The position numbers and the translations under genes were made by a program. A DNA stretch of 40,973 nt, taken from assembly GCA_027031485.1 (NCBI GenBank), contig JALVQI010000077.1, forward strand, positions 1 to 40,973. The letters run 5' to 3'. The notes under the pieces were generated by a model. It worked only from the letters and a program-made list of their open reading frames with translations. It was not told the origin of the DNA and searched no databases. Source of the DNA: Candidatus Aminicenantota bacterium (GTDB taxonomy: Bacteria > Acidobacteriota > Aminicenantia > JAMOAD01). Shown in pieces: positions 31,078 to 39,814 of this stretch. Position 1 is the first letter of the stretch. The number at the start of each line of letters is the position of its first letter.

Positions 31078-32340
31078 TCAGAAATTTTTTTTAATTTTTT
31101 TTAAAATTTCATCATCAAGCTTGGATAGATAGGATTTTGTTTTCTCTATATCATTCCTTATTTGCTCTATATCTCTTATTGTTTCTTTTTGATCTACATA
31201 ATATTCAGGTTCAAGATTAAAGTTATCAAAGATTTCATCTTTTTTCACCAAAGCCATAAAATCATTAGTTAGATTATTTTTCATTATTTTTCGGTAAATA
31301 GGTTCAATCTCTTGTGCGTTTTCTCCCAATTTGACAAACAGAATATTGCTATCTCTTTTCTTTTTTCTTAAAATCAGAATGGAAAATTTTGCGAAAGTAT
31401 TTTTAACCCAATCGGTAGGAGGCTGAAAAACAGAATCAATAAGATTTTTCTCTATTAAATTCTTTCTGAAATCAATATCCCTTCCGCCTCTTGAAAGAAA
31501 TCCCTGAGGGACTATAATAATGGAAACTCCCTCCTCTTTCATTGATGCAATCACATGGCTTATGTAAAGAGATACAGGTCTTGCTCTATGAGGAATAAGC
31601 CTATTGGAAAATCTTTTAAATGTATCCTTTCTCGTATCAACAAAGAACTCAAGACGATCAAAAAAGCTCAAATTGCTAACAATCACATCAAATTTTTTAA
31701 GGATATTCTTACTTTCAATAAATTGAGGTTTTTTTACCGGATTTCCTATCTTTATTTCATAATTTTCCCTTCCGCTTAACAATAATTTTAAGAGAACTCT
31801 CAAATACTCCGAACTATCAATAATTTCCGCATATAAAAAATCTTCTTTTTCACTTGCCGAAACTAAAAAGTGCCCCGAATACTCAAAGGGATTGTAAATT
31901 TCAATTTGCTCAATATTATCTGACTCTTTTCTTAAAAAGTTTACTAATTTTCCCGCTTCCTCCTCGATCTTTCTATAATCCACACCTCTTTTTTCCGTAT
32001 AATACTTAATGTCTTCAGCCCTATTAAAGACAGTTTTTACTTCCTGTTCATCCTCAATAGTAAGAATTTCATTTAATATTTCAGAGGAAGAATTCTTTGT
32101 ATCAATAGAATTTATTAAATCTTTCAAATACTCATAATTAATTTTATATTTTTTGCAAACAGGCTCGCTTTTAAATTTATTTATTAATTTTGATAAAGAT
32201 CTTGTTTTAAGTTCCGTTTCATTCAAAAAATTTTTCCCACATCTTAGATCCAACAAACGAAAGAAAAGAAAAAACAGGACAGTATCAATATTCCCTCTCT
32301 GTTTCAAAAATGATGTTAAGGTAATTTTAGAAGGTCCCAT
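31078..32340 (-). CDS. HsdM-like protein with degenerate methyltransferase motifs
   Basis: The layout follows type I restriction methylase subunits: a helical N-terminus, a Rossmann domain (about 120-330) and the typical GVSIIIVPQGFLSRGGRDIDF and RKNLIEKNLIDSVFQPP segments. The SAM-binding motif, usually DPACGSGGFL, reads NPFEYSGHFL (about 151-160), and the catalytic NPPF is SNLSFF (about 223-228). Both changes should abolish DNA methylation. The ATG overlaps the HsdS-like stop (TGATG), so the pair is coupled. It may be a DNA-binding scaffold or repressor; no HsdR is present. Confidence 0.7.
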   Translation of the reverse strand: MGPSKITLTSFLKQRGNIDTVLFFLFFRLLDLRCGKNFLNETELKTRSLSKLINKFKSEPVCKKYKINYEYLKDLINSIDTKNSSSEILNEILTIEDEQEVKTVFNRAEDIKYYTEKRGVDYRKIEEEAGKLVNFLRKESDNIEQIEIYNPFEYSGHFLVSASEKEDFLYAEIIDSSEYLRVLLKLLLSGRENYEIKIGNPVKKPQFIESKNILKKFDVIVSNLSFFDRLEFFVDTRKDTFKRFSNRLIPHRARPVSLYISHVIASMKEEGVSIIIVPQGFLSRGGRDIDFRKNLIEKNLIDSVFQPPTDWVKNTFAKFSILILRKKKRDSNILFVKLGENAQEIEPIYRKIMKNNLTNDFMALVKKDEIFDNFNLEPEYYVDQKETIRDIEQIRNDIEKTKSYLSKLDDEILKKIKKNF

Positions 32341-32981
32341 CAATAGCTCCGATTATCTTTAAATATACTATCAAAAAAATACTCCATCTCTTCCTTGTAG
32401 AGCTTTTTTAAATCAGCTATATATTTATCTCTCATTATCATCTTTTTGTAAAGCTCCACAGCTTCCCTCTGTTTGGATTCTTCCGGATAGGTCAGAATAA
32501 TCTTTTTCAGAGTGTCGGTTGAAACAAACCTTACAATTGAACCATAGGTCTTTCTCTTTATTTCATCTTTCCCCTTTTTACTGTTTAAAAAAAGCCACAA
32601 AAACTCGGGTAAAATCGGTGCATTTTCTTTTAAACGCACCACTACAAGCTGGGAAGATGGGATTATCATTCTTTCCTCTGTGTCATTCGGCATAATTCCG
32701 GCACTGTATGAACTACTTTTAGCCTTAATAACTATATCTTTTGGTTTTAAAAAATATTTTTCCTTCGGACTTCTGATTTTTCCCGTATTATCTTCTTTGA
32801 TCTCTATCTTTATTTTCTTCAAATTATTTAAATTCACTTCCCCTCTTTCATCAATATCTTTAAGCTCTAATATTTCCACCTCCTTACCATCTAAATCTTC
32901 TCTCAAATTTCTAATTATTATTCCCGAAAAAATCTCCGCATGATTTTCAAGCAAATTTTCAATATGTAAAAATGTTGTCAT
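32340..32981 (-). CDS. HsdS-like single target-recognition-domain protein
   Basis: This 213-residue protein matches half of a type I specificity subunit: one target-recognition domain (LKPKDIVIKAKSSSYSAGIM, QLVVVRLKENAPILPEFLWL) followed by a single long helix (QREAVELYKKMIMRDKYIAD). Full-length HsdS has two such units, so two copies would have to dimerise and read a palindromic site. The ATG at 32981 lies behind AGAGAGGA; the frame extends upstream to 33200 across the divergent tryptophanase promoter, which is implausible. Coupled to the degenerate HsdM-like gene, it may direct that protein to specific DNA sites such as the island's own repeats. Confidence 0.7.
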   Translation of the reverse strand: MTTFLHIENLLENHAEIFSGIIIRNLREDLDGKEVEILELKDIDERGEVNLNNLKKIKIEIKEDNTGKIRSPKEKYFLKPKDIVIKAKSSSYSAGIMPNDTEERMIIPSSQLVVVRLKENAPILPEFLWLFLNSKKGKDEIKRKTYGSIVRFVSTDTLKKIILTYPEESKQREAVELYKKMIMRDKYIADLKKLYKEEMEYFFDSIFKDNRSY

Positions 32982-33111
32982 TACAATCCTCTCTCTATTT
33001 TCTACTTTATTATAGCATACATTAAAAGCTGGCATAAATTTTCCCTGTTTTCCTTTATTTTCAAATACCTTTATATAAGATATAATTATAAATCTGAAAA
33101 AGGAGGAGAGA

Positions 33112-34488
33112 ATGAAGTTGCCGTTTGCAGAACCATTTAAAATAAAAATGGTGGAGAATCTGAAAAGGACAACAAAAGAGGAGAGAGAAAAATATATCAA
33201 GGATAGTTATTATAATCTTTTTAATTTGAAAAGCGAGCTTGTATTCATAGATCTTTTGACAGATTCAGGTACAGGTGCAATGAGTGATATTCAATGGAGT
33301 GAGCTTATGAAAGGGGATGAGAGTTATGCAGGTTCCCGCTCATACTATCAACTGAAAGAGGCAATAAAAGATATTTTAGGCTTTGAATATTTTCTGCCTA
33401 CCCATCAGGGAAGAGCTGCTGAGAATGTGCTGTTTTCGGTTCTCATTAAAAAAGGAGACATAATTCCCGGAAACTCTCATTTTGATACAACAAAGGGACA
33501 TATAGAGTTTAGAGGAGGCAAAGCTGTTGACTGCACAATAGATGAGGGATTTGACCCAACGTTGAATTATCCATTTAAGGGAAATGTTGATTTGAATAAA
33601 CTTGAAAGGGTTTTTAAGGAAAATCCAATTGAAAAAATACCTTTTGTAATTGTAACAATAACAAATAATACTGGCGGAGGACAGCCTGTATCCCTTGAAA
33701 ATATCAAACAGGTTTCAGCTCTTTGTAAAAAGTATGGAGTTAGACTTTTCATAGACGGAGCAAGGTTTGCGGAGAATGCATATTTTATCAAAGAGAGAGA
33801 GGAAGCTTACAAAAACAAAACAATAAGAGAAATCGTAAAGGAACTGTTTTCCTATGTTGATGGAATGACAATGAGCAGCAAAAAGGATGGAATGGTAAAT
33901 ATGGGTGGTTTTATTGCTATGAGGGATCCAGAGCTTTTCAGAGAGGCAAGTGTTTTTAATATTATGTTTGAAGGGTTTGTCACCTATGGGGGAATGAATG
34001 GAAGGGATATGGCTGCTCTTGCAAGGGGGCTTTATGAATCTACGGAATACGATTATCTTGAATACAGAGTCAAGCAGGTTGAATATCTTGGTAAAAAATT
34101 AAAAGAATACGGAGTTCCCATACTTGAACCTGTCGGCGGGCATGCTGTTTTTATTGATGCAAAAAGATTTTTTCCCCATATTCCTCAAAGCGAATATCCG
34201 GCACAACTTCTTGGAGTTGAACTCTATATAGAGGGAGGAGTAAGAGGGGTTGAAATAGGAACAATACTTGCGGACAGAGACCCTGAAACCGGAAAAGAGA
34301 GATTTCCTAAGCTTGAACTCCTTAGACTTGCCATACCAAGAAGGGTTTATACAAACAATCATATGGACTATGTTGCAGTCGCCGCTGCAAATGTATTTGA
34401 AAAAAGGAATGATATAAAGAGAGGCTTTAAAATAATATACGAAGCTCCGATAATGAGACATTTTACAGTTAAACTAAAGAGGCTTTAA
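33112..34488 (+). CDS. tnaA: Tryptophanase (tryptophan indole-lyase)
   Basis: This PLP enzyme of the beta-eliminating lyase family splits tryptophan to indole, pyruvate and ammonia. The family blocks FIDLLTDSGTGAMSD, GDESYAGSRSYY, PTHQGRAAEN and MTMSSKKDGMVNMGG (PLP lysine near residue 257) are intact. Two positions separate it from tyrosine phenol-lyase: Asp in HFDTTKGH where the phenol-lyase has Thr, and Ile in GVEIGTI where the phenol-lyase has Arg. The length of 458 fits the family. A GGAGGAG ribosome site precedes the ATG. No tnaC-like leader or adjacent permease is seen, and it stands divergent from the island, probably in the core genome. Confidence 0.88.
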   Translation: MKLPFAEPFKIKMVENLKRTTKEEREKYIKDSYYNLFNLKSELVFIDLLTDSGTGAMSDIQWSELMKGDESYAGSRSYYQLKEAIKDILGFEYFLPTHQGRAAENVLFSVLIKKGDIIPGNSHFDTTKGHIEFRGGKAVDCTIDEGFDPTLNYPFKGNVDLNKLERVFKENPIEKIPFVIVTITNNTGGGQPVSLENIKQVSALCKKYGVRLFIDGARFAENAYFIKEREEAYKNKTIREIVKELFSYVDGMTMSSKKDGMVNMGGFIAMRDPELFREASVFNIMFEGFVTYGGMNGRDMAALARGLYESTEYDYLEYRVKQVEYLGKKLKEYGVPILEPVGGHAVFIDAKRFFPHIPQSEYPAQLLGVELYIEGGVRGVEIGTILADRDPETGKERFPKLELLRLAIPRRVYTNNHMDYVAVAAANVFEKRNDIKRGFKIIYEAPIMRHFTVKLKRL

Positions 34489-34515
34489 AGTAAAATAATC
34501 ATGATACCACAGCAC

Positions 34516-34783
34516 TGTCCGGAGAAATTTCAGTCCTCAAGAAGGCAGTAAAAATCAGTTAGCGTAAATAAATTAAAGTTGTGTTAAATCTCTTTACCCA
34601 TGTGTCTCCTTCATATCTTCTTATTATTCCTCCTATCCCCCTCCTGGTGATTAATCTCATTATCTATGATAACATTGTATCTTGATATCCCATGGGACAC
34701 CTCCTGTGTGGATTTTTTTGTAAATACTTGTATATTATACATCTTCACGCGGAGGTGTCCCAATTCTTCATTTTTTCCGGACA
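34516..34783. mobile_element. Possible miniature transposon remnant (268 bp)
   Basis: The intergenic stretch has terminal inverted TGTCCGGA (34516-34523) and TCCGGACA (34776-34783), and a nested inverted pair TGGGACACCTCC (34693-34704) and GGAGGTGTCCCA (34751-34762). No transposase frame is intact. Ends of the form TGTCC are common in insertion sequences. No clear target duplication was found, so the call is tentative. Otherwise this gap shows no gene. Confidence 0.35.
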
Positions 34784-34806
34784 CCACTGGAATGTTCCAA
34801 TTCAAA

Positions 34807-34835
34807 TTGACTTTTTTGAGAAATTGTGGTTATAT
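34807..34835 (+). promoter_or_regulatory. Promoter of the transglutaminase-like gene
   Basis: TTGACT (34807-34812), a 17-base spacer, then TTATAT (34830-34835), about 34 bases before the ATG. Confidence 0.5.
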
Positions 34836-34868
34836 CTTTTTTATGCAATCTCCAGAGGAGGTCATCAG

Positions 34869-37067
34869 ATGAAAAAATTTTATCTCTTTTTCCCAATTAT
34901 TTTTCTTTTTATTTATTCAGGATTTTCTTTCGAAAAGAAAGAAGAAACCCTGACCTGGGGTGGAGATGCAATAATTAGTTATAATGCAGGTTTTGCGAAA
35001 AATGTAATGAAAAATAGAGGAGGAGTTTCCTTATTTAATCTGGAACTTGCCGAGAATGATTCTCCCGGTGCCGGGTTCAGTGATAAGGGTCCAAGTTCTG
35101 ATGTGATATGGGGAAAGAATAGGGGAAAAAAACTTATTTTTTTAAAGGATAATAGGGCTAAAAGAGCGTGGCTTGTAACTTTTTTTGTCCATAGAGGTAA
35201 ATATCCTTTGAAATTTAATATAAATGGTCATAAGGGAGAGTTTAGACTCTGGGATTTCAGTAAAAATCGTGAAGCGTACAGGTGGGTTGAATTTCCACCT
35301 CAATGGTTAAGAAAAGGAAAAAATATAATAGAGGTATACTGTCCTGAAGCAAAGAATAGAGACGAAGGCTGGGAGCTTTATGTCTCCCGTGCTGATGAAT
35401 TTGCAAAAGGAGGGGGATTTCCTCTCAAAATTTCTAATAATTTATTGAGAAAAGTCGTTAAATCAGTTTATGCGGGAGAGCTGGGATATACTGAATTATA
35501 TTTACCCGGAGACTACTCCTTAAAATCTTTTGACGGAGGAAAAACATGGAAAAAATATTCTCTGGGAAGTGATAAAAAAACAAGGGGTGAATATTCTTTG
35601 AGAATAAGCCTTGAAAGATACAGAAAAAGAGGATCACTTATAACTCCTGTTATAGATACATGGAGAGGTTCTTTAAAAAAACCTTTCGTTCCGATGGGAG
35701 AGGTTGAAAGAATTGAAGTGACCGCAGCTTCTGAAATCCCTCCTGATACGGGCGTAAAGTATTATTTGAGAAAGGGTTCTGATATGAGTCCTTACGGAAA
35801 AAATTGGAGTGAATATAAATTAATTGGTTCCGGCGGAAATTTGAAATATACAATAAAAAGAGATCCTTTTTTAAGAAGATATATACAGATTAAAGCAGAG
35901 CTTTATACGAAAAATCCTCTGAATACTCCCGTTATAAAGAGTATAAAGGTAAAAATTAAACTTAAAAGAAATAGTCCGTGGCATAAAAATATATATGTCG
36001 TAAAATACTGGAATCCTACGATAAAGTATTCTTCAATAAACTGGGAGTGGGAGAAATGGGGAAGGCCTGAATTTAAGGAATTGCTTGAGAGAGAAAGTAT
36101 TAAAGATTTGATAGAAGGTTCAAAAACAGAATTTGAGGCACAGTTAAGGGTCCTGGACTATGTTACAAAAAGATGGTACCACACAGACCCCAATCCTGCA
36201 TATCCAAACTATGATGCTCTTTCTATCCTAAAGAGAATGGATAATTTCGGAGGAGGTGGTTTTTGCCTTACATTTAATAATACTGTTGCTGGAATTTTAA
36301 CAGCTTTGGGTTGGGAGGCAAGGCATGTAAATATTGTAGCCCATGAAGTTTTAGAGGTATGGAATAATGATTACGGTAAATGGATATTCCTTGACGCGGA
36401 TAACAGTGGTGGAAATTATATGAATGTTTATGCCTATGATGCTAAAACAGGGGAGCCTCTTAATTTATATGAGATGCACAAAATATATTTGAAAACTTAT
36501 TTCCCCGACAGACCCATTGATTGGATGAATGATTTGATTATATCCACGGTTAAGCTTCCTAAAAATCCTCCTGTTTTACCGGGATATTTTAATAGAGTTA
36601 AAAAAATAAGAGTAAAAGGTTTTGAACAGGCTGCATTCATTAGAATGATTCCGAGAAATAACTGGTTTGAAAAACCATATCCCAAGCCACTTTCTCATGG
36701 GGATTACTGGTGGCCCTGGAATGGTTATATAAACTGGTATGATGAAAAAACTCCTCCTAAAAAACAGTACAGTCATTTCACGGATAGACCGCAGGATATG
36801 TGGCCTGATTTGAATCTTGTACACATTGATATAACATCGGGTTTTGGAAATGACAGGCTTTTTTTGAGGTTTGAGACCTTTACTCCCAGTTTCAGTCATT
36901 TTGAGATAAATGTTAATAAGAGTGGTTGGAGAAAAATCGGTGGAGATCGCTATAGCTGGATCCTTGTCCCCGGTAAGAACAGGTTTGAAGTCAGAGCAGT
37001 TAACAAATGGGGAGTTAAAGGGAAACCTTCGTTTATTGTGGTGAATTTAGGAGCTACTCCCTTTTAA
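34869..37067 (+). CDS. Secreted transglutaminase-like cysteine protein
   Basis: A signal peptide (MKKFYLFFPIIFLFIYSGFS) leads to about 710 mature residues. The N-terminal half is beta-rich, with several carbohydrate-binding-like modules. A transglutaminase-core catalytic triad is visible at about residues 465-510: Cys in GGGGFCLTFNN, His in VAHEVLEVWN and Asp in IFLDADNSG. Such domains act as peptidases or amide-modifying enzymes on envelope or extracellular substrates. Start ATG 34869 has AGAGGAGGT upstream. The frame continues 59 codons further upstream only through the mobile-element remnant. It is followed by another secreted protein and probably shares its transcript. Confidence 0.75.
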   Translation: MKKFYLFFPIIFLFIYSGFSFEKKEETLTWGGDAIISYNAGFAKNVMKNRGGVSLFNLELAENDSPGAGFSDKGPSSDVIWGKNRGKKLIFLKDNRAKRAWLVTFFVHRGKYPLKFNINGHKGEFRLWDFSKNREAYRWVEFPPQWLRKGKNIIEVYCPEAKNRDEGWELYVSRADEFAKGGGFPLKISNNLLRKVVKSVYAGELGYTELYLPGDYSLKSFDGGKTWKKYSLGSDKKTRGEYSLRISLERYRKRGSLITPVIDTWRGSLKKPFVPMGEVERIEVTAASEIPPDTGVKYYLRKGSDMSPYGKNWSEYKLIGSGGNLKYTIKRDPFLRRYIQIKAELYTKNPLNTPVIKSIKVKIKLKRNSPWHKNIYVVKYWNPTIKYSSINWEWEKWGRPEFKELLERESIKDLIEGSKTEFEAQLRVLDYVTKRWYHTDPNPAYPNYDALSILKRMDNFGGGGFCLTFNNTVAGILTALGWEARHVNIVAHEVLEVWNNDYGKWIFLDADNSGGNYMNVYAYDAKTGEPLNLYEMHKIYLKTYFPDRPIDWMNDLIISTVKLPKNPPVLPGYFNRVKKIRVKGFEQAAFIRMIPRNNWFEKPYPKPLSHGDYWWPWNGYINWYDEKTPPKKQYSHFTDRPQDMWPDLNLVHIDITSGFGNDRLFLRFETFTPSFSHFEINVNKSGWRKIGGDRYSWILVPGKNRFEVRAVNKWGVKGKPSFIVVNLGATPF

Positions 37068-37109
37068 TAATAAAATGTTTTTATAAGATATTAAATTGAG
37101 GAGGTAAAT

Positions 37110-38888
37110 ATGAATAAAAGAATTTTCCTCTTGTCTTTTATTATTTTCTTTTTGGTTTTCTTTTCTTTTTCATCACAGGTAAAAGCAGATGAGATTTCAA
37201 TTGAAAAAGCTGCCTTTGATATTCCTCGTCCTGCTGTTCCTCATTATAATTTTAGAGTTAAATTTAAAATATTAAAACCGCTTCCATTAAGGGTTAAATC
37301 TGTCTCTGTAAATGGTAATAAGGTGTATCATTTTGAACTTATGGACCTTTCCTGGGGGCTTGATCTTAATAAACCTGTTAACCTTAAGTGGCCTCTTTTT
37401 GCAGTTAAAAACATAGGTGATTATAAATTTAAATCTCCGTGTTTGATAGGTAAATTTGACTGGGAAAAAGGTAAATCGTATAAAATCAGGATAGATTATT
37501 CAATTGGAAATAAGGGTAAAATAAAAACTTTATACTATACGGCAAAGGCACCTATGAAAAATGGTTTCTGGAATAGAAACTGGAAAGATTATAAGGGAGT
37601 TGTGGTGTCAGAGGAATGGGGTTTTGAAAGAAAGAATGAACCGATTGAGATTCCTCTTGCTTTTTACCCGGACGAGGTAACAAATATAGAGAATGAGATA
37701 AGGGTTGTTGAAATAGGAGAGAATGGTGTTTCAAGAGTCCTACCCTCTCAGGTTTATAAGGTTAAAAAATTTCTGAAGAAAGATTTGCAAAAAAAGTATG
37801 ATAAAAAGGGGAATCGTCTTCCTGATTATTGGGTACCAACAGTTTTTGCCAAAGTGGTGACACTAATTAGCATAAAGCCCCATGCAAGCAAAGTATTGTT
37901 GGTCTACTATGGGAATCCCGGGGCAAAAAGGTTGGAAGTAAATAAAGATTTGAAAGTTTCCGGAAAAGGTCTGGCTCTTACAATTAAAAATAGATATTTT
38001 ACTGTGGAATTACATCCCCAATCTGGGGCTATCAATAAAGTTACTTTAAACAAAAAATCCAATTTTACTCTTCTTCATGGATTGGAAACAAATGGAGCTG
38101 TTCACTGGAATCCAGGTGCATACTCTCCACCAAGACCCTGGGTTCATGTATCGGATTGGAATCCTCCTAAAATTGTGAACATGGTTAAAGGGGATACAAT
38201 GTTTGCAATTCATAGAAGAGATAATATGATTTATATGCCAGAGATAATGGTTAGCATAACTTATAAATTTTTCTCAAATACTCCTTACTTTTATATGACT
38301 TCATACACGGAAATTTTAAAGGATGTTGCACTTCAGGCTTTGAGAAACGGAGAAATAGTATTTGCCCATAAATTAATTGACAAAGCTGCCTGGAAGGATG
38401 GAGCTTCAGGGAAAATAACGGTGCTTGATTTAAAGTCTGTTCCTATTTTGACAGAAGTTCTTTTTCCCTTGAATGCCGAATGGGTATGTTTTTTTAATAG
38501 CAAGGAAAAAATAGGTTTTGGAGGAATCCCGGTTGAAAATTCAAGTGCTTCTCATAATCTTGAGCCCATGAAATATAACTATTCTTATTATATTACAAGA
38601 GGACCCTGGGTATATTGGACAAGGATGCTTGTAACCCCTTATTTAACTCATAATATGCAGCAGATTATTCCTGTTTCCAAAGGAAATTCATACTGGGAAA
38701 AGTGGGCATGGGTACCCTTTGAAGTAAAGAATTATAATTTCAACTTATTAAATGAAATTCAGAAAAGAGTTACCCATCCATTAAATGTGGAAGTTATAGA
38801 TTTCAAGCAAAAGAGATCAAAAATACCGCCTGAGATCTATACGGATCCCACAAAAACCGGATGGGAGCATCTGAAGAAAGAAGATTAA
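37110..38888 (+). CDS. Large secreted protein of unknown function
   Basis: A signal peptide (MNKRIFLLSFIIFFLVFFSFSSQVKA) precedes about 565 residues. The middle (about 290-500) is beta-rich with GLALTIKNRYFTVELHPQSG and HGLETNGAVHWNPGAYSPPR; this has the look of a galactose-mutarotase-like or polysaccharide-lyase supersandwich, but I cannot assign a family. It is rich in Trp and Tyr, as in sugar-binding proteins. It lies 42 bases after the transglutaminase-like gene, with a GGAGGT ribosome site. A role in extracellular glycan or glycopeptide processing is inferred from fold impression and neighbours only. Confidence 0.6.
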   Translation: MNKRIFLLSFIIFFLVFFSFSSQVKADEISIEKAAFDIPRPAVPHYNFRVKFKILKPLPLRVKSVSVNGNKVYHFELMDLSWGLDLNKPVNLKWPLFAVKNIGDYKFKSPCLIGKFDWEKGKSYKIRIDYSIGNKGKIKTLYYTAKAPMKNGFWNRNWKDYKGVVVSEEWGFERKNEPIEIPLAFYPDEVTNIENEIRVVEIGENGVSRVLPSQVYKVKKFLKKDLQKKYDKKGNRLPDYWVPTVFAKVVTLISIKPHASKVLLVYYGNPGAKRLEVNKDLKVSGKGLALTIKNRYFTVELHPQSGAINKVTLNKKSNFTLLHGLETNGAVHWNPGAYSPPRPWVHVSDWNPPKIVNMVKGDTMFAIHRRDNMIYMPEIMVSITYKFFSNTPYFYMTSYTEILKDVALQALRNGEIVFAHKLIDKAAWKDGASGKITVLDLKSVPILTEVLFPLNAEWVCFFNSKEKIGFGGIPVENSSASHNLEPMKYNYSYYITRGPWVYWTRMLVTPYLTHNMQQIIPVSKGNSYWEKWAWVPFEVKNYNFNLLNEIQKRVTHPLNVEVIDFKQKRSKIPPEIYTDPTKTGWEHLKKED

Positions 38889-38899
38889 GAGGGTAAATA

Positions 38900-39769
38900 A
38901 TGATAAAGATCCCTGCTAAAAAGCTATTTGATGGGAATGATATTCCCGCTCTTGGTATTGGGACATGGACAGTAGGAGGAAGATTTTTTCATGAGATTAC
39001 AAATGATGATGAAAAAGATATAGATATAATAAAAACAGCCATTAAGGAAGGGATTACTCATATAGATACAGCGGAAATGTATTCTGCAGGACATGCTGAG
39101 ATTCTTGTAGGTAAGGCTATAAAAGAATTTGATAGAAAAAAATTGTTTATAACAACAAAATTATGGCCTCTCCATGCAAAATACAATGAAGTTAAATATG
39201 CAGCCAAGAGAAGTATGGAAAGAATGCAGATTGATTATATAGACCTTTATCTGATACATGTTCCGAACTATGATGTCCCTTTAAAAGAAACAATGAGAGC
39301 AATGAATGAGCTTGTAGATGAGGGGATTGTCAGATATATTGGAGTTAGCAATTTTTCTCTGGAGCTTATGAAAGAAGCCCAATCCTATTCAAAACATAAG
39401 ATTGTGACGAATCAGGTGTTGTACAATCTTCTTGATAGAGAGGCTGATGAAAATGGACTTCTTAAATATTGTCAGGAGAATGATATAATTTTGACAGCTT
39501 ATCAACCTGTTAAAAGAGGAGAGTTGACAGTAAAAGGCAAATATCCTATTCTGGACCAAATGGCTGAAAAGTATGGGAAAACTCCTGCTCAAATAGCTAT
39601 TAACTGGTTAATCTCAAAGAAAAATGTAATAACCATACCAAAAACTTCTAAAAAAGAGCATTTGTATGAGAATTTAGGTTCGGTTGGATGGAGTTTAACT
39701 GAGGAAGACATAGAAATCCTGGATAAAACATTTTTTGAGTATTATAAAAAAGGAAATATTCAAACCTGA
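38900..39769 (+). CDS. Aldo/keto reductase
   Basis: This NAD(P)H-dependent cytosolic reductase has the family blocks LGIGTWTVGG, HIDTAEMYSAGHAE (catalytic Asp and Tyr), ITTKLWP (catalytic Lys), LYLIHVPN (His), RYIGVSNF, and the cofactor-binding IPKTSKKEHLYEN. Length (289 aa) is typical. It is the only cytosolic enzyme among secreted ones in this cluster and could reduce a sugar or aldehyde product from outside. It starts 12 bases after the previous stop. Confidence 0.9.
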   Translation: MIKIPAKKLFDGNDIPALGIGTWTVGGRFFHEITNDDEKDIDIIKTAIKEGITHIDTAEMYSAGHAEILVGKAIKEFDRKKLFITTKLWPLHAKYNEVKYAAKRSMERMQIDYIDLYLIHVPNYDVPLKETMRAMNELVDEGIVRYIGVSNFSLELMKEAQSYSKHKIVTNQVLYNLLDREADENGLLKYCQENDIILTAYQPVKRGELTVKGKYPILDQMAEKYGKTPAQIAINWLISKKNVITIPKTSKKEHLYENLGSVGWSLTEEDIEILDKTFFEYYKKGNIQT

Positions 39770-39814
39770 AAAAACAAAGTTTTTAATAAAGAAAATCCTG
39801 TTTATGGAGGGAAA

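Noticed and set aside
32982-33200. Upstream extension of the HsdS-like gene
   Set aside because: It is hydrophobic sequence across the divergent tryptophanase promoter and start; the ATG at 32981 has a good ribosome site.
34611-34805. Minus-strand 64-codon frame in the tryptophanase downstream gap
   Set aside because: It coincides with the nested inverted repeats, has no ribosome site and resembles nothing known.
34692-34868. Upstream 59-codon extension of the transglutaminase-like gene
   Set aside because: It runs through inverted repeats of a likely mobile remnant and the promoter, and a signal peptide with a strong ribosome site starts at 34869.
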